Origin: Diploscapter coronatus | Lineage: Eukaryota; Nematoda; Chromadorea; Rhabditida; Rhabditidae | Direction: 5' to 3' | NCBI GenBank assembly: GCA_964036155.1 | Contig: OZ038422.1 | Coordinates: 23,521,201 to 23,585,200 of the forward strand | DNA length: 64,000 bases | Part shown: one piece after another, positions 1-14,317 of the stretch | Layout of the letters: the number at the start of each line of letters is the position of its first letter | Numbering within the stretch: position 1 is the stretch's first letter | Program-made: the position numbers and the translations under genes | Notes under the pieces: generated by a model | Told to the model about the DNA's origin: nothing | Seen by the model: the letters and a program-made list of their open reading frames with translations, nothing else | The model's database searches: none

Positions 1-3000
1 CGAACGGGCATTTTCCGGGTGTGTATCAAATTCCACTATTTCCCCTTATTTGGTCCGGTTGCAATTCGACCTTTGTCGGAAATCTCTTCCCTTTCCTTCT
101 CCGTTCCCATTCCTCTATTTCTCCATTTACTCATTCAACCCGCATTTAGAACATCCTTTACTTCCGATTTTCGATATTCCTCAAACCTCCTTTACAAATC
201 TTACGCTCTATTTCATTCAGCTTTTTTCTGAAACTATTCTTTAGAAACTTTTTACAAATGTTCCTTTCAAGCCGCATTTTCTTATCTGAACTTTTGCCTG
301 GACGAGTAAAAGCCTCTTTATCCATCATTTAGCCTCTAACTCGCTGACTCTCTTTGGTCAGTGCGCTATTTTTAGCGTTTTATTCAAATCCATTGGGGAG
401 GAGGAGGAGTGTTTTTGGTGCCGGACGGACACCTTTAGAAGCAAATGGAACATTTTACTTTTTTACTACTATACAACGAATACAAATGCAGAATTTTTCT
501 GGAAGGTGAGAAGATCTCTTTCGTTTGTAAGAAGAACATCTCTTGATAAATCTCTTTTTCACTCTATGTTTGCCCGGTTCTTGGTCCAACTTTTTCATAG
601 CGATAGTAAAATGGACTTTACAACTGGGTGCCCTGCAAATTGAAACACGTCTGACTGACCCTTTGTCGGATGGAAACTCGATATCTTCTCGGGTTTTGAA
701 AAAAATGAAAAGCTCTTGACTATTCTAATGGAACTGGAGTGGAGTTTTTCAGGTTAAATTTCTTTAGAAAATGACATTTTTCAGAAATTCAACAATTTTA
801 AGGCACTCTGAAGCACCGAGACAAACCATTGTTTTTTTCCTGAAATCTTCGGAATCATATCCGCGGTTCTTGAATTCTTATACATGGTCATTTTTGAGAT
901 TAGGATTAGTCGGTCATCGTTTTTCATCCTCTCGTCCTGCCAATTGCGCTTTTTCTCGAGATAATATTTACCCTATCCGCACTACGTCTTGGAAGTGTTT
1001 TCGTATTTGCGTACAATGTTGCGTAAGTGCGGAGATCGGCCGGTATTTTGCACAGCTGAGAGCCAAAGGCACTGGGGATATCTGACAGTGAAAATAAGCA
1101 AAAAAGACTATTTATCCTGTGTATAGGAAATCGTATAATTTTCACGAGAAAAGTATAAATTTACAATTTTGTTTTACACTTTTTTTTTTTATAAAAAACT
1201 CACCATAGGCCATTTTTGACTTTTTTTTAATTTGATCCTTTTAGTTTAGTTGGGTTGTCAAATACTGAACTTCTTTTTGGATGAAAACGGATTTGAATTC
1301 CTAAAGTTGAAAGTTAAGGAGAAATTTGGAAAAGAAACAAGTTCATTTTCGATGCAAATCAACTATTCAAAGTGTTCCCTGAAACGATGATACATTTTCA
1401 TCAGCATATGGATTTGGGGTTTAGCGGCTAACGGCCCAAGGATATTTGGGATTTGTGGGGATATTGGTGGATTTGCGTGGCTATTCGAGGATATTCTGTG
1501 TTGGCTGTGTGAATTGCTCGAATGGCTCACGCCTCTGCGCGTCCGATGGCATGCCTACTCCCCTCGTCTGTTTGTCCACTCTTCCGAAGGGAGATTTTCT
1601 AAATCTCTCCTTCCTAAAGGGAATCCCACCCCAATTCCTAGGGTCCACTTGAAGAAAATAAAGGGAGGAAGGGAAAAGAAGAGGACCTTAAGTTTGGCTA
1701 TGTTCCAATCCCCTGCCAATCATTTGTAGAAGAATGGAGGCAAAAGTGCCCTATATCAATCTTTATTACTCTGGAGCTTTTTCTCTAAAACTACTCTATC
1801 TCTAGAGTTTCTTGTTTCTTTTTGCTTCTGATAACTTTCCTATCTCGATCATTTCCTCCATCTTTTCCTCTTCAAAAATACACTGGCCGTTCTATTGGTC
1901 AATTTTCTAGAAATAACCCTGAAATACGAGAGATTTAGACAGAAAATGGAACCCGGGTGTAAGGTCAACGTGGGAAGAAAGTGACCCTCTCTCTTGCCGG
2001 GCTAGTAGAGGCTCTTTTCTCGTTTTATTATTCCCCCTCCCTCTTTTTCTCACGCTATTTTCCCTCAGAGTTTTTCTTTCCGATCTCTACGATCTTTCTA
2101 TCTCCAACTCTATTTTTCTTTCCCTCCCTCTCCCTCTCTCTATCTCTAATGTCCACCCATCTGCACATTCTAGCATTCTAACTTTGCCGCCACTATTTCT
2201 ATCTTTCCATTTTCATCCTTCAATCTTCAATCCTTCACCATTCCGGGCCCATTTACCCTTTACCTCTCTATGTGCAATCTCGCGTGCGGTCCTCTGCTTG
2301 TATGTGTTGTACTATTTTTCCCATTCTCCTTCTTTTCCAGTGCTATTTTCCGATTTGTTTGCTTCTCTAACTCTCTAATTCACCCATTATCTGCACCCCT
2401 CGCGTGTCCTTTTCAAGTCACCCACCCGGACGCTGGCGCTTTTCTTCCTTCCTTTCTTTCTTTCTTCAGCGAACTTTCGTCAACTTTCCCGTTTACTCTT
2501 GGCACAAAATATCTTTTGCAGGGACAGACAGATCCTATTCTATTTTCGGTCTTTTGGAAAGTAAATTTTGCAAAAATGGATTGTTTTTGACAGTTTTAAA
2601 AATTCGATTAGTTGTTTTTTTCTAAAATTTGAAAAATCTATCTATTGATTTTCGCAGGTTCATCTTCAAAATCGAATTGTTTTCCTATTTTCATAATTAT
2701 TTTTCATGGAGATCCAGATTTTTAGGACTTTTATTTTTCACTTGGTTTATTTTGAAAATAGCTCAAATTTAGGCTTCATTTTCTTCGCTTTGTTGTGAAT
2801 CATAGATTTTGAACTGTTAGATTCATTCCTTATTGACCATTCCCGGTCTCTGCATTCCTGCCCATGCCGTGATAAGGCAACTCTCCTCTCGCTATGTTTA
2901 CATTTTCACTTCGTTTTCGACCCGATTTGCCAATGTGTTTTCATTTTCCTTCCTTTCCATTTTCATTTTATCGATCCTATTTTCAAATCACTCTTTTCCA

Positions 3001-4788
3001 CTTTTGCGAGGGCCTTATCAGCAAATTCCATTTTTCGAATTGACTTCGCAAATTTTTATTCCAGGCTGTTTTTACGGACTATCCTCTAACATGTAAGAAG
3101 AGATTTTTCCTTTCCAGAGATTTTTAAAAGGATTTCATGTCGCACTTTGCGAGTTTCAAAAACATTCTAGGCAATTCTTATTGATTATTTCATACTACCC
3201 AGACAACCTTTGACATTATTGAACGATAATCGACAAAAGCCACATTTTGCACCTTTCTAAATGTTATTCGAAACGGTTTTGAAATCGCTTTAATTTATTA
3301 TGCACTGGAAATTTATCGATGCGCATAGAAAAAAGAAAAGACTGATGAAAAATTCCAAACAACTTGGCGCGTAAAAGTAGATTTGAAGATTTGAATTCCG
3401 TGAATCATGGTTGTTATTTGCAAAAAAAAAAAATAAGATACAATCTTCTTCTCTGGGCTAAGATTCCTTTTCTGAGATTATGATTTTCAGATAGTTCGAA
3501 TATGCAGACAGTCGTTTAACCTTGATGAGTTATCGAATCATTTCGACTATTCGAACTTCTTTTAACGTCAAATTTTTTAGTATCCATTTCGTTTTTCTAA
3601 GTTTTATTATTCAAAAGCTGATCTTCATTATCTAACTTGGGCTTTATTAGCTAAAAGTTTAATTCCTGATTTTATTTCTCAAAATGAGTTTTTATAGGAA
3701 TATTTTCCTTATGAATGATACTCCTTGTTGACATTTGCGTAAATATTTCCGTATGTCCAGAAATGACACGAGAGCACTTGATTTCTCCGTGTTTTCGAAA
3801 CAACGACCTCCCTCTCGCGCGGGTTTTTCTCGAGTATTTTTTCCGGAAGCAATCCGGTTGAATTGAGTGTGTTTCGTAACGAAACCCAAATCCATCATCA
3901 GCCTGCGTGCCCGATCGTCCTCGAGATTTGTTTATGACGCAAATTTTCCAGTTAATTTTTGGAGAACACGAAATTTGATGTTGAACTTAAAAGATGAATG
4001 ATCCTTAGCTTTTCTTCTTGAATTTAAAAAAATTGAACAAATCTCTAAACTAATAAAAATATATTTAAAGAAATTTTAAAAAGTATTAGATACTTCAAAC
4101 TGAGTGAGACTTTTTTCCGTTACGAGTTCACCATTTCCTCCGTTCTTTCCGTGTCTGAATATCAGGTATTAGCCACTAGGTGCGCATTACTTATTCATCA
4201 TTTTGGTCTGCAAACCTCCTTTCTTTCATTCTAAAGTTAGGTGAGCAGTCAAATTCAATTCATCTTTCTTTCTCTATTTTCTAAAATTTTCCATTCAGCT
4301 TTACTATTACTCTTCATTTTCGCTATCTTTCTTTCTTTCTTGTTCAGCTCTCCTCTCCCTGAGAATGACTGCATTTTGCGCATAGTGTATCACAACACAT
4401 CCAAGAACCTTTCAAACTTCAAGCGTCTTTTTCTCTTCCTTCATTAGTTCCGTACACTATTTCGCTTCCTCGTTATTTTCTCCGAATATTTACGAATCGT
4501 ATAGCAAAACAACGATCGAATATCATCCATTATCACTTTTCCTGAGCTCTCAAAATCGTGTTCTTTCATTTTCTTCGTTCTTGTCGTCTCTTCCTTTGAA
4601 ATTATTGGAAGGCTCGATCAGTTTTGAAAAGTTGATAAAGGAGAAAAACTGAAATTTTTCACCTTACCAAACTCTGAACAGACCGAATAACGTTCTAATT
4701 GTAAAATCATCATTTTTCATTATTTAATGTCAATCATTTCATTTGAATTTGTTCAAAAATAGGCTTTATCAATAACGCTATTTTCAGA
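1..4788. other. Non-coding flank upstream of the IQGAP gene, pyrimidine-rich
   Basis: I see no conserved coding exon on either strand. The plus strand is strongly C/T-biased in long stretches (about 1980-2480, 2880-3010 and 4140-4480), with repeated CTATTT words followed by TTTCTTCC-type runs. A G-rich stretch of loose GGATATT/GGATTTG repeats lies at 1440-1500. The short open frames here have low-complexity Ser/Phe/Leu composition typical of translated pyrimidine tracts and are not credible genes. The last part presumably holds the promoter and any 5' leader of the IQGAP gene, whose ATG follows an acceptor-like TTTTCAG by one base. Confidence 0.6.
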
Positions 4789-7700
4789 ATGAATGGCGAA
4801 GTAAACGGTCATAATCACTACGAGGAGAATGGGACTGAAAATGGACAGGAAGTCGAGGATGTCGACGAACGAAGGCTGAACAGAAAAGCATACGAATATC
4901 TGTGCAGACTGCTCGAAGTTAGAACGTGAGTTCTTTTTTGTTTATTTTATCTTTTTTTCCTGGAATCATGATGAAAACGTCGATTTTTCCAATTTATTTT
5001 TGGATAGTTCTGCATCGATCACTCTCACATAATAATTTGATGGATGTTTTTCATATCATTGAATCTATTTCCGAAAAAAACAACAAGTACTTGACATTTT
5101 GAGGTATTGCAGAACGGGTTTCTGAAAAGAGACATGAAGATAGTCGATCAGAAAATTAAAAATATTGAGTTTTCAAATTTGGATTTTCAGATGGCTAATC
5201 GATATTCTGAAAGACGACGCTGCGATCGCGAGAGTAATTGATTTAGAGCAGGATTTTCGCAACGGTGTTATTCTCGCGAGACTTGGAAACTCATTTGCTC
5301 CTGCCGTCGTACCATACAACAAAATATTCGATCCTCTACAGGTAGATTTTTTATTTTTTTCCTAAATTTTTCCGTGGAAAAATTTACAAGATTAAAAAGT
5401 CTGATAGAAAACATATTTTTATTGTCTTTGAAAAATCAGAGAAGCCGAAAAATTCTGTAAACAAGAATCCTGCTCTTGCTGACTTCATTATTACTAGCTG
5501 TCCTATTTATCAGTAGCCATTTTCTTGGCAAAAATCAAATATACCAGCCTATTCTGCTCTGCTATCTTTTAACATTAGGTCAAAGATATTTACCAACCCT
5601 TCTCGCTCCAGTAGTTATAAGCCGCTAACGTCCATATAATAGCTGGGTACTTATTGGCAGAAGAAAGCAATAAAATGGGAGAAGGAAGATGGATAAGTTA
5701 ATGAATGAATGACTAGAATGAGCAATATGGTTCAGAAAAGGGATAATGCTTACTTGAAAATTGATAAAGTTAGGCTTCTTGAAAAATTTAGACAGCTTTC
5801 TTTACAAGTATTTTCCAAGAAATTTAAAATTTTGATTTCTTTTCAGGAGAAATACCGTCAAAATGAGAATACCCCAGTCTACAGACACTCGGACAATATC
5901 ATGCTCTGGAGAAGAGCCATGGAAAGTGCCGGATTGCCGGAGGTAATTTTATCATTGGATTATATGTAGTTTATAGCTCGCCCAAGCATCAATGGTAAAA
6001 AGAAAGTTTTAGATTCGTGAAAGATGCAGATTTAGGGAAATTATTTGAATTTGCAGATCTTCATCCCCGAAACAGCCGACGTTTACGAAGGCAGAAATAT
6101 GAAGACGGTCTTTTGTCTGTTCGCTTTGGCGACTCTTCTACATCGACAAAGAAAAGGACCACCGATTCGAAACAAGGCTGGAAAGGCTCATTTCTCTGGT
6201 ACGCCATTTTTCTTCCGCTATCTAATAGTTTTCTATTCGAAATTTTCCATTTCCTTTATCAGGCGGCAATTTGAGAGCCACAGACCCACAAGCTCCCAAG
6301 CCATGCTAAAAATAGTGTGGGGGGAAAAGAATCGTTTCCCCCTACCATACCTCGCCTATTTCGCATGCCTTAAGGTTTTCCGAACTGTTTTACCGAGCCT
6401 ATTTCAATTCAAATTAGGGTGAACTTTTCAAAGAAAAATCTTACTGTAATTTGCCATTTCCAGAGGAAGAACTGGAAATAATGAAATCGATGCTGAAAGA
6501 CTCGAAATTGCCCGAGTTTGGAACCGTCGGCGGAATTTTGACGGACAGGAAATTGAGGGACGATCTGGCCCATATCGAAGCGATCAGGGAAATCAATGAG
6601 GCTGTCAGGAAGGAGGTTGGTCTTCTTCTATCTAAAATAAATTTTCTTTTTTAAATCATGTTGAAAATTGTTCATTTTTTTTTCAAAAATTTGAGGATGT
6701 ACAAATTTGTTTTACATATTCCTGTGCTAGTGCTCGAAATTCGTACCCTTTTTTAGGTTTGAAATATTCAATTTCAGGATTCTGATCGACTGTTGAAAGC
6801 TCTCCAAAACACGGCCTCAGCCATCGATTTCGTCGAAACAGCCCTCGTGCAGGAATATATGACGAATTTGAAGACGGAACAGGAGAACTCAGAGGAACTC
6901 GGTCCGAATTCCATTCAGAAGTGCATCTGCAGAACTAATGGTAGCTTTTCTTTTCCAATCTTTTAAAGGAAGAATTAGAATTTTTGACTTGTTGAAAAAT
7001 CGATAAGTTTGAAGATATTCGGAGGGTTGTATACTTTTGCCATATAAAAATGTTCGAAACTTTCCGAAAAAAAAAACCTATTTTATCGTGCAGAAGAATG
7101 GCAACTTTTTGAATTTTCAGACGAAGTCGCTTTGAACAAGCTGAACGAAGAATTGCTAGATGGTCGTCACAGTCCAGAAAGTCTGATGCACTTATTCGAC
7201 ATCCTGCAAATTGAAAATGCGAGGTAATTAACTTGGTATAATTAGGTTAATTATTTCGTTAATTATATTCCAGGGAGCACGTGATTTCCCTCTACTATAA
7301 GCTGTTTTGTCAGAAACGAGACGAGAACCATGGAAAACCGCTGACGAGGGAACAAGTCAATGAAGTTATTGAGTGTGAGTAGTTATGTCTTAATTAGAAA
7401 ATTCAAGAACTAACTGGGTAATTAAAACTATAATTACGATAATTTTAGTGGCAAATGCTCTGGCAGATGTGAAAATCGCAGCTCAACATGGATCGAGTGA
7501 AGATACGCTGAAGGCACTGAGCAATCCTTGTTTGCAATTGCCCGTCGACAGCAAAAATGTCAATCTCTACTATAGCAGGTATTTTTCTATCCATACATTG
7601 TTAAACTTTTCGAAGCATTGTCAGTTGTTTTTTTTATTCTACCGAAAGAACAAAAGTTCCACATTAAAATTTTATTTTGAATCTGCGATCTTTTTCTTAT

Positions 7701-10700
7701 TATCGAGTTAAAACGTTGTCTTTATTTATATGAAAGCTGAAGCATAATTCATTCGAATTAAAACGAATTTTTTCACGATCTATCTAACATTTTCAGCCTG
7801 TCCTCGAAATACAAGAACAGTCCAGAGAACTTTATTTTGGAGCGGGAAGATCTCGCGCAAATCGTCATTTCGTTCAAGAATTTCTCGGCGGATGATCGAA
7901 ACGGTAATTCTTTAAAGTTCAGACTTAAAAGTGGCGCTGGGTCAAATTTGCTATCTTTGTATGTCATAAACTTCCCCTAGATTAGCTACTCTTTCAAGTC
8001 GTCTCCCGAAGATATGAATGCAAAAAGTGAAATTCCATTGAGTCCGTGACCTTTCAAAGTTGAAGGAACTCGAAATTGGCATAATTTTGCGCTAATGTTT
8101 CAGTGTTCGAGTTGAATCAGGCCCTGGCAACGAACAACAATGATACGATCGAAATCGTGCTGAAGAGCATCTGCGGGCACGTCTATGCCGAGGAGAATAT
8201 CGAGTACTATATTAGGTATGGATTGAGGAAAATTGTAAAGAATAATAATAATAATAGTAGTAGAGTAAAGTCTATTAAAATTCTTCATAAGTTTCTAAAC
8301 ACAAATTTCATTAGCTTATTCCGTGCTACATTTATTAGTGGACCTTGGAAAATAAAAAAATAAGATTTTGAAAAAGACGTGATAATTTTTTAAATTCCAT
8401 AAAGTGAAAATGGTCAACTTTTTAGATGTTTGCTCAAGTTTAAAATTACCAAACTGAAATTATCTTCAAAAATCACGATAACTTTGATTTCAGAAAGCTG
8501 AAAGATGAGAACCCGAAAGATGCGAATCAAGTGATGCGAAGCATCAACGATGTGAACAGCCAGGTCGCGAAGGCTTTCAAAGACTCGGATGAGTGTAGGT
8601 TTCAGATTTATTACGCGTTCATTCGATTGACTATCCTGAGATCTGATTATCACGCCTCTATGCATTTGAGGTCTTTAATCATTTTGTCAAGCGATAGCTT
8701 GATTATTTTTATTTCTTGGTCATAGAATTTGAAAGTTTCGAATCCAACGATAGTTTTTAATGAATTTCGCGAATTAAATGCATACTTTCAAACACTGATT
8801 GACATTTTCTAGTCAGGATTGTGAACGATTGTTTTTTCCGATAAATATTTTCAAGTTGCAGTAATCCTGCTGAACCAAAGTATGTTGACTGGTGACTCAA
8901 GTGGAGCTCGACTTCACTTGACGAATGTGATTTCGTCGAACGAAACCAAGGAATTGAGAAGGGAGCTAATGCATCGGTACATCCATCGACTGTTGAGGGA
9001 GGGAGCGCAGAGGAAGCAACCGGTAAGATTGTTCTTTTTAGGAAATTACAGTAATCTTTATCTTTCTCTGACTTATTGAAAATTGATATGATTTTTCGAA
9101 GAAAAGACCATCTACGTTTTAAAAAGGCTACAAATGAAATGTTTGATTTTAGCAACGATTGTCTGAATAGGCGAAGCTAGCTTCTAAAAATCTAAAACAT
9201 ATTGAATTCAGGAAAGCGAAGTTCCGACCTGGTATCGACACGATTTTCCAATTGGATCGGTCTGGACGGAGACGATCAATCACAGAAAGTAAATAGATAC
9301 AGGTTTTCTATTAGAAGAAAAAATGTATTTTCAGAAGCACGACAAAAATGACGCCTGAAGCAACTCAAATGTTGTCGATGAATGAAATCAAAGAAATTTT
9401 GGAGGAAGAAAATCAACTATTCGATCAGCACTACAAGAGCAACGAAGAAAGTGTGAAGAAGTCGCAGCAAGCACTGAGGAAGTTTTTGGAGCATAGAAGG
9501 TACGGTATTTAATTTTTTCGAAACAAGATTTTGGAAGAATGAGATTTCAGAAAGAAGCATCTGGCCCATTTGGAAAGGCAGCGGCAGCTAGCTGCGTCGA
9601 AGATTCAAACCAGTTACAGAAAATATAGGCACAACAAGGATACGAATTCGTTGAGTAAGTAGTCTTGTTTTAGAATTTCTTTCGAAAATTATTCAAGCAT
9701 TAGTAAAACCCCATTGATATTTGGGGAGTGATTTTGGAATTAACGTTCCAGCTTTCCCCCTGTCTCTTTAAAGCAATAAAAACTTTACAATAACATGTTT
9801 TCAGAATCATCTTCCGCTCCATCCTTGTCTCTGGTTCGAAAATTCGTCGGTGTGTTGAGAGAAGGCGACCGGGGAGCCGATGAATTGGGTATGTTTCAAT
9901 CTTGGTTTATAATAAGCAATGCCTAATTTATAATGAGTAATGTGTTCTTTTTAGTCTTTTTCTCATCATTCTGAAGTAATTTTTTAAAAACTTCAGAAAT
10001 CGAGGAAGCTAAATCTCGAGTCACCCAACTTCTCCATTCGAACTGGCAAATGGACGAGAGTTTGAGGGAGCTAGACGAGAAAATCGCTCTTCTCATAAGG
10101 AATCGTGTCAATTTGGAGGTTAGTTTTAAAAATCAGAAAAATTTTTGTTTATTTTTTTAAAATTTTCCAGGACGTTATCGCTCATAAGGATAAAATCGCC
10201 GATGCGGCTGAAAAAGATCATCTGAGATTGGGAAGCACGAGGAAGAAGGATAAGGAACGGTGAGCTAATTCTTCTCGTATTTCTGAAATTTTGCCTATTT
10301 TGTATTTTTACTACTTCCCGAATAACCGTTTATTTATTTTTATTTTAAATTTAGTCTATTTTATTTGTCTAGATTTTTAAAAAATATTTTATTGAGCATT
10401 TTGTTTTCAGAATGGAAAATCTGGAGCAGCTATTTTTCCACCTTCAAACCGAACCAACGCACCTCGCAAATGTTGTCGAGTCGCACTCGTCGAATTCGAA
10501 GAAACAGCCAGATTCCAGTCTCATCAAGGACGTTCTCTCACCCATTTTCGGATATTTGACCGAGAAGAGGGAGCAGTATTTGTTTGTGAGTTTCGAGACC
10601 TTTATAAGATGTGCTATTTGTAAGAGCAGAGTTCGTTAGCAAATGAGCTGGTACACCCAGTTTAGTCTATCATGCTGCAGGGTTGAGTACCACCAGCTAA

Positions 10701-13700
10701 AATTTCTCACTTACAAATAACGTATCATAAACGAAACTCTTTACTTTATTTAATTTTAGGCAAACGTGTGAAAAATCATACATAACTTAAAGATAATGAA
10801 CTTTCTCATAATAATTCTATTTTAAAAATTCAGCACAAATGTTTTTTTTTCAAAAATATCCTTCCAGGCCCGTCTTCTGACCGAACTTCTTATGCGCGAC
10901 GTCGAGAAGATGTCTTCTTCCGACACTTCGCTTCCCTCTTCGAGTGTCTTCTTCATCTCCCAGGTCTTCGAAAGTCTCGCTGATTCCATCGATGGAAACG
11001 AAAATCAGACAATTTCGAATGAATTGAAGAGCTTCTTGGAAGAAGAGGGCAAAATGATCGTCTTCAACCTGAATCCAGATGAGGTCATTTTTGGCATTCT
11101 AAAAAATTTAAAACGGTTAATTCTGAAACATTGTTCTCGTTATTTTTCTGAAAAATGAGATTAGCTTATTACCAAATTTGCGATATTTTATTCTTTTTTT
11201 ATAACAATTTTTAAACCTACTTAATTTTTCAGGTTTATAAATCCATGTACAACGACGATAAGGTCACGATTGATACTGCGATGAACGACGAAAAAGTCAA
11301 GGAAACAGTGAACAGCTCGATCGAGTTTCTAGCGAAATGGAGCGAGAAATTCTCGGCCGCAATGTTGAAGCCAGACTCGATACCGTAATCAACCATTCCT
11401 TTTATTGATTTGTATGAGGCTATATTTCAGCCCATTCCTACTGTACCTTTGCGCCTCACTCTACGACATGCTTCGACTCCAACTACCCGCTACGCCTTCT
11501 CATGACATTCGAAAATTGACATCGGAATTCGCGTATGATGTAAGTTTTACGCAATTATTAAAAGTAATCTGAAAATTGAAATTCGATATTTGGCTTACCT
11601 TTGTATCGAAAATCTAAATGATCGTGTGAAGACGAAAGTCTATCTACATGCTCTATCGGGGGTCTTATGAAGTTAAAGTTTGGAATTTTCAAATTCGGGA
11701 TAAAAATTTCGCAATCTTGTTTTTTACAGTACTTCAAAATAGTCGTAATTTCAGGTATATTATTCCCACCTACTAACGAACGAGAAGACCCTCTCAAAAT
11801 TGGCAGTCGGGAACAAAGTGCCCGAGGCCGCGAAACACAAACTCGAATCTGTCGTCCAATTTGTCGGGTTCGCGGTTTGCAACAAGGGATACGGTAATGA
11901 CAAGTGGTATTTGACGTCGCTCAACAAACAGATCAGGAACATTCACGAGGAGTTCAAGTAAGATTCCTCTTCTAATTTGCTCTTCAAAGTCTTAAGGAAA
12001 AAATCTTTGGAAACAGCGTTGTCAAGAATTTTTTATCTGAAAAAATCGACTTATTTCGATTATTAGAGAGGTTGGACTTTTCAGAAACAACGTGGCTTCA
12101 AAAATGTTCGACTGCAATCTGAACGAGATCTACGAAATGGACGAATTCACGTTCTACAATCCATCGAATAAGCCCAAACTCTGTCTCATGCAGAAACATG
12201 TCGCCGCTGTGCTCAAGTACCTCAAAAACAACGCTAAAGTGGTAAGTTTCATTTATGAATTGTTTCAACGAGTTTCAAACAGATTTTATATGATGTAGAA
12301 AACCTCCTAATCTGTTATTCGCTAATAGTTTTCATATCAGTTTCAAAAATTATAGGTTTTCAAGATGATTTGATAAGTTAAAGTAGTTTGAAAGCTATAA
12401 TAATCTGCCAACTTTAAAAGTTTTATACCAAAAATTGTCGAATTCACATCGCATTCTTTGTTAGATTTCGAAGGAAGGCGGTTCGCGAATTCGAAATCTT
12501 TTGGATTCTTGCAAAGCGCCGGATTGCGAAGGGGACAGGACGATATTCTTGCGACTGCACCCAACTGCTGAATCTCCCACCACGACGCAGAGCAATGAAG
12601 CTTTTGCTAGGTATGTATTTCTTTTATCATTTTCAGAATTAAAAAATCATAGCGAAACTTACCTTTTTCAATAGTCTCTCAAAATTTGTGATGAAATGAT
12701 GTTGATAGAAAGAAAGAAGGTCGAGACTTCCCAGAAAGCTAGAAGAATCATTTTCAAGAGTAGAAATTTTCAGAGCCAAGAAATTCGTGGTCGATTTACT
12801 GTTGAGCGAATGCAAAGGCGCTACAGTACCTGAGTTACTCGCGACAAAAGCAACAGACAACAGTGAGAAATTGCACGACGAAAAATGGAATCAGGAGAAA
12901 ATGTAGGTTTTTTTTGTTGATTTTTTGAAAAATAAAAATGGAAAATTTAGGCCGAACATCGCCGCGAAACAAGCAGCTACAGAAAAAGCGTTACAGGAAT
13001 TGGAGTCGAGCGGAAAAGTCACCAAATCCGACAACTATCAAGCTGTCGTTACTGATATCGCTAATGTGAGTTTTTGGCGAAGTTGACAATCTTATCGTTG
13101 ATATTGATGAAAGCAAATGAGGATTGGCGAAGGTTGAACTTTAGCAGATATGATAGATGTTTGAAACTTATTCGAATAGGTTATTGCAATAATTTGTTGG
13201 TCCGCCGTTGAAGGAAGAAAACTAAGATTGAAAAATTTCAAATATGAAATATTTTTGACGCATAACGAGAAAATTTTCGCAAATTCTATATTTGCAGGGA
13301 AAAAAGCCACGTTTCGAGTGAAATTTAATGTATTTTTACGAAACATTGTATTTTGCGAGAATCCAAAGAAAATTTTAAGGATATCCGACTTGTGACTCGA
13401 CGAAGACGTGATAGACTCGAGCAGAAACGACGATTGGCAGAGACGCAGAGGAAATTGTGCAACGAACGAGATGAATTGAAGAAGCGACTGACTCTCTATG
13501 AGGAATATCTCGACACCTGTCTCCAGAATCTGGGAAGGACTAACAAGTAGGAATCATTTTAATTAAATAATCAAAAGTTGATTAGTTCCACTAGTCATTC
13601 TTGAAAGTCCGTATTTTTCAAAATCTACAAAGATAAGCTAAAGTATTTTTTGAAGAAAATAACATTTCTTTGAAATAATGATACTATGAAATTCAGCAGA

Positions 13701-14317
13701 AAATCAATCCGACCCACCGAAGGCAAAACAGCTGCCAAGGTGAAAAAGGAACGCAAATCATTCGAATCCAATCAGAAATACACCGGAAGTGCGGAGAAAT
13801 TGACGAAAAAGGTAATTTTTTTTTCCATAAAATCATGTTTCTTCATAACGAGAAAAATTGACAATAATTATTAACTAAAAAGATGTTCAAATAGTGCAAA
13901 TTCAGGGAATTTTGATGGATATCGCTGGTTACGCGACCCCCAAATCGATGAGCAAACTGAACGTGGAGATCTCGTCGACAGGCAAGAAGGGCGTCTACAG
14001 CATCGCCCTCATCGACGGAAAGGAAAATTTCAAAAACGTCACTCTCGATTTTCAGGTTAGAGCATTTGTTGAAATGAAAAAGAACTCAAACGAGGGATTG
14101 AAATTGCTTCAATCGTGCAATAATGTTTTTTTTCTGAAACTTATCAAGTGCATTTTGCATTTAATTGAGAATTTTCAATATACGTTAAATCATCACATTT
14201 CAGGACCTGCTTCGCGCGGATTACTCTGAAGAAGACAAGCTAGTGGTTGGAGAGACTGTCTCTCTGAATGTGCCAAACGCCATCGAGTTCTTCAACAAGA
14301 AGTTCCACAACATCTAG
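4789..14317 (+). CDS. IQGAP: IQGAP-family cytoskeletal scaffold (CH, IQ, RasGAP-related, RasGAP_C)
   Basis: IQGAPs link Rho-family GTPases, calmodulin and actin at the cell cortex and cytokinetic ring; the C. elegans member is PES-7. The model has 32 exons that sum to 4245 nt (1414 aa), closing in frame. The start follows TTTTCAG by one base. Order: an acidic N-terminus; a calponin-homology domain (exons at 5191-5341, 5847-5942 and 6057-6198, motifs WLIDIL, DFRNGVILARL and MLWRRAME); a central helical part; one clear IQ motif (AASKIQTSYRKYRHNK, exon 9551-9654); a divergent GAP-related domain (about 10.4-12.6 kb, LQTEPTHLA); and a RasGAP_C region (13380-14317) with the DI-R---RRRRDR and CLQNL signatures. 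Most IQGAPs carry three or four IQ motifs and a WW domain; I see one IQ and no WW. Exons 3'-ward are joined through one AAG acceptor (13380). Family assignment is firm; individual splice sites are inferred. Confidence 0.93.
10588..10739. repeat. Imperfect palindrome filling an IQGAP intron
   Basis: The intron at 10586-10867 starts with two arms that pair: GAGTTTCG, TATTTGTAAG and AGCTGGTAC in the left arm recur inverted in the right arm (AGCTGGTGGTAC, TTATTTGTAAG, GAGTTTCG when read on the minus strand). Arms are about 55-60 bp with gaps. It looks like a degraded fold-back element or MITE. No target duplication was recognised. Confidence 0.55.

Noticed and set aside
771..1085. 104-codon plus frame after an acceptor-like TTTTTCAG
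   Set aside because: No recognisable similarity, no downstream exons, and Ser/Phe-rich composition expected of this tract.
4960..5130. ATGATGA followed by CTGA in IQGAP intron 1 as a C/D snoRNA
   Set aside because: Boxes are too far apart and lack a closing terminal stem.
6263..6422. Apparent extra IQGAP exon after TTTATCAG at 6262
   Set aside because: It reaches a stop at once in the required phase; joining 6198 to 6464 restores the family sequence (HFSEEELEIMK).
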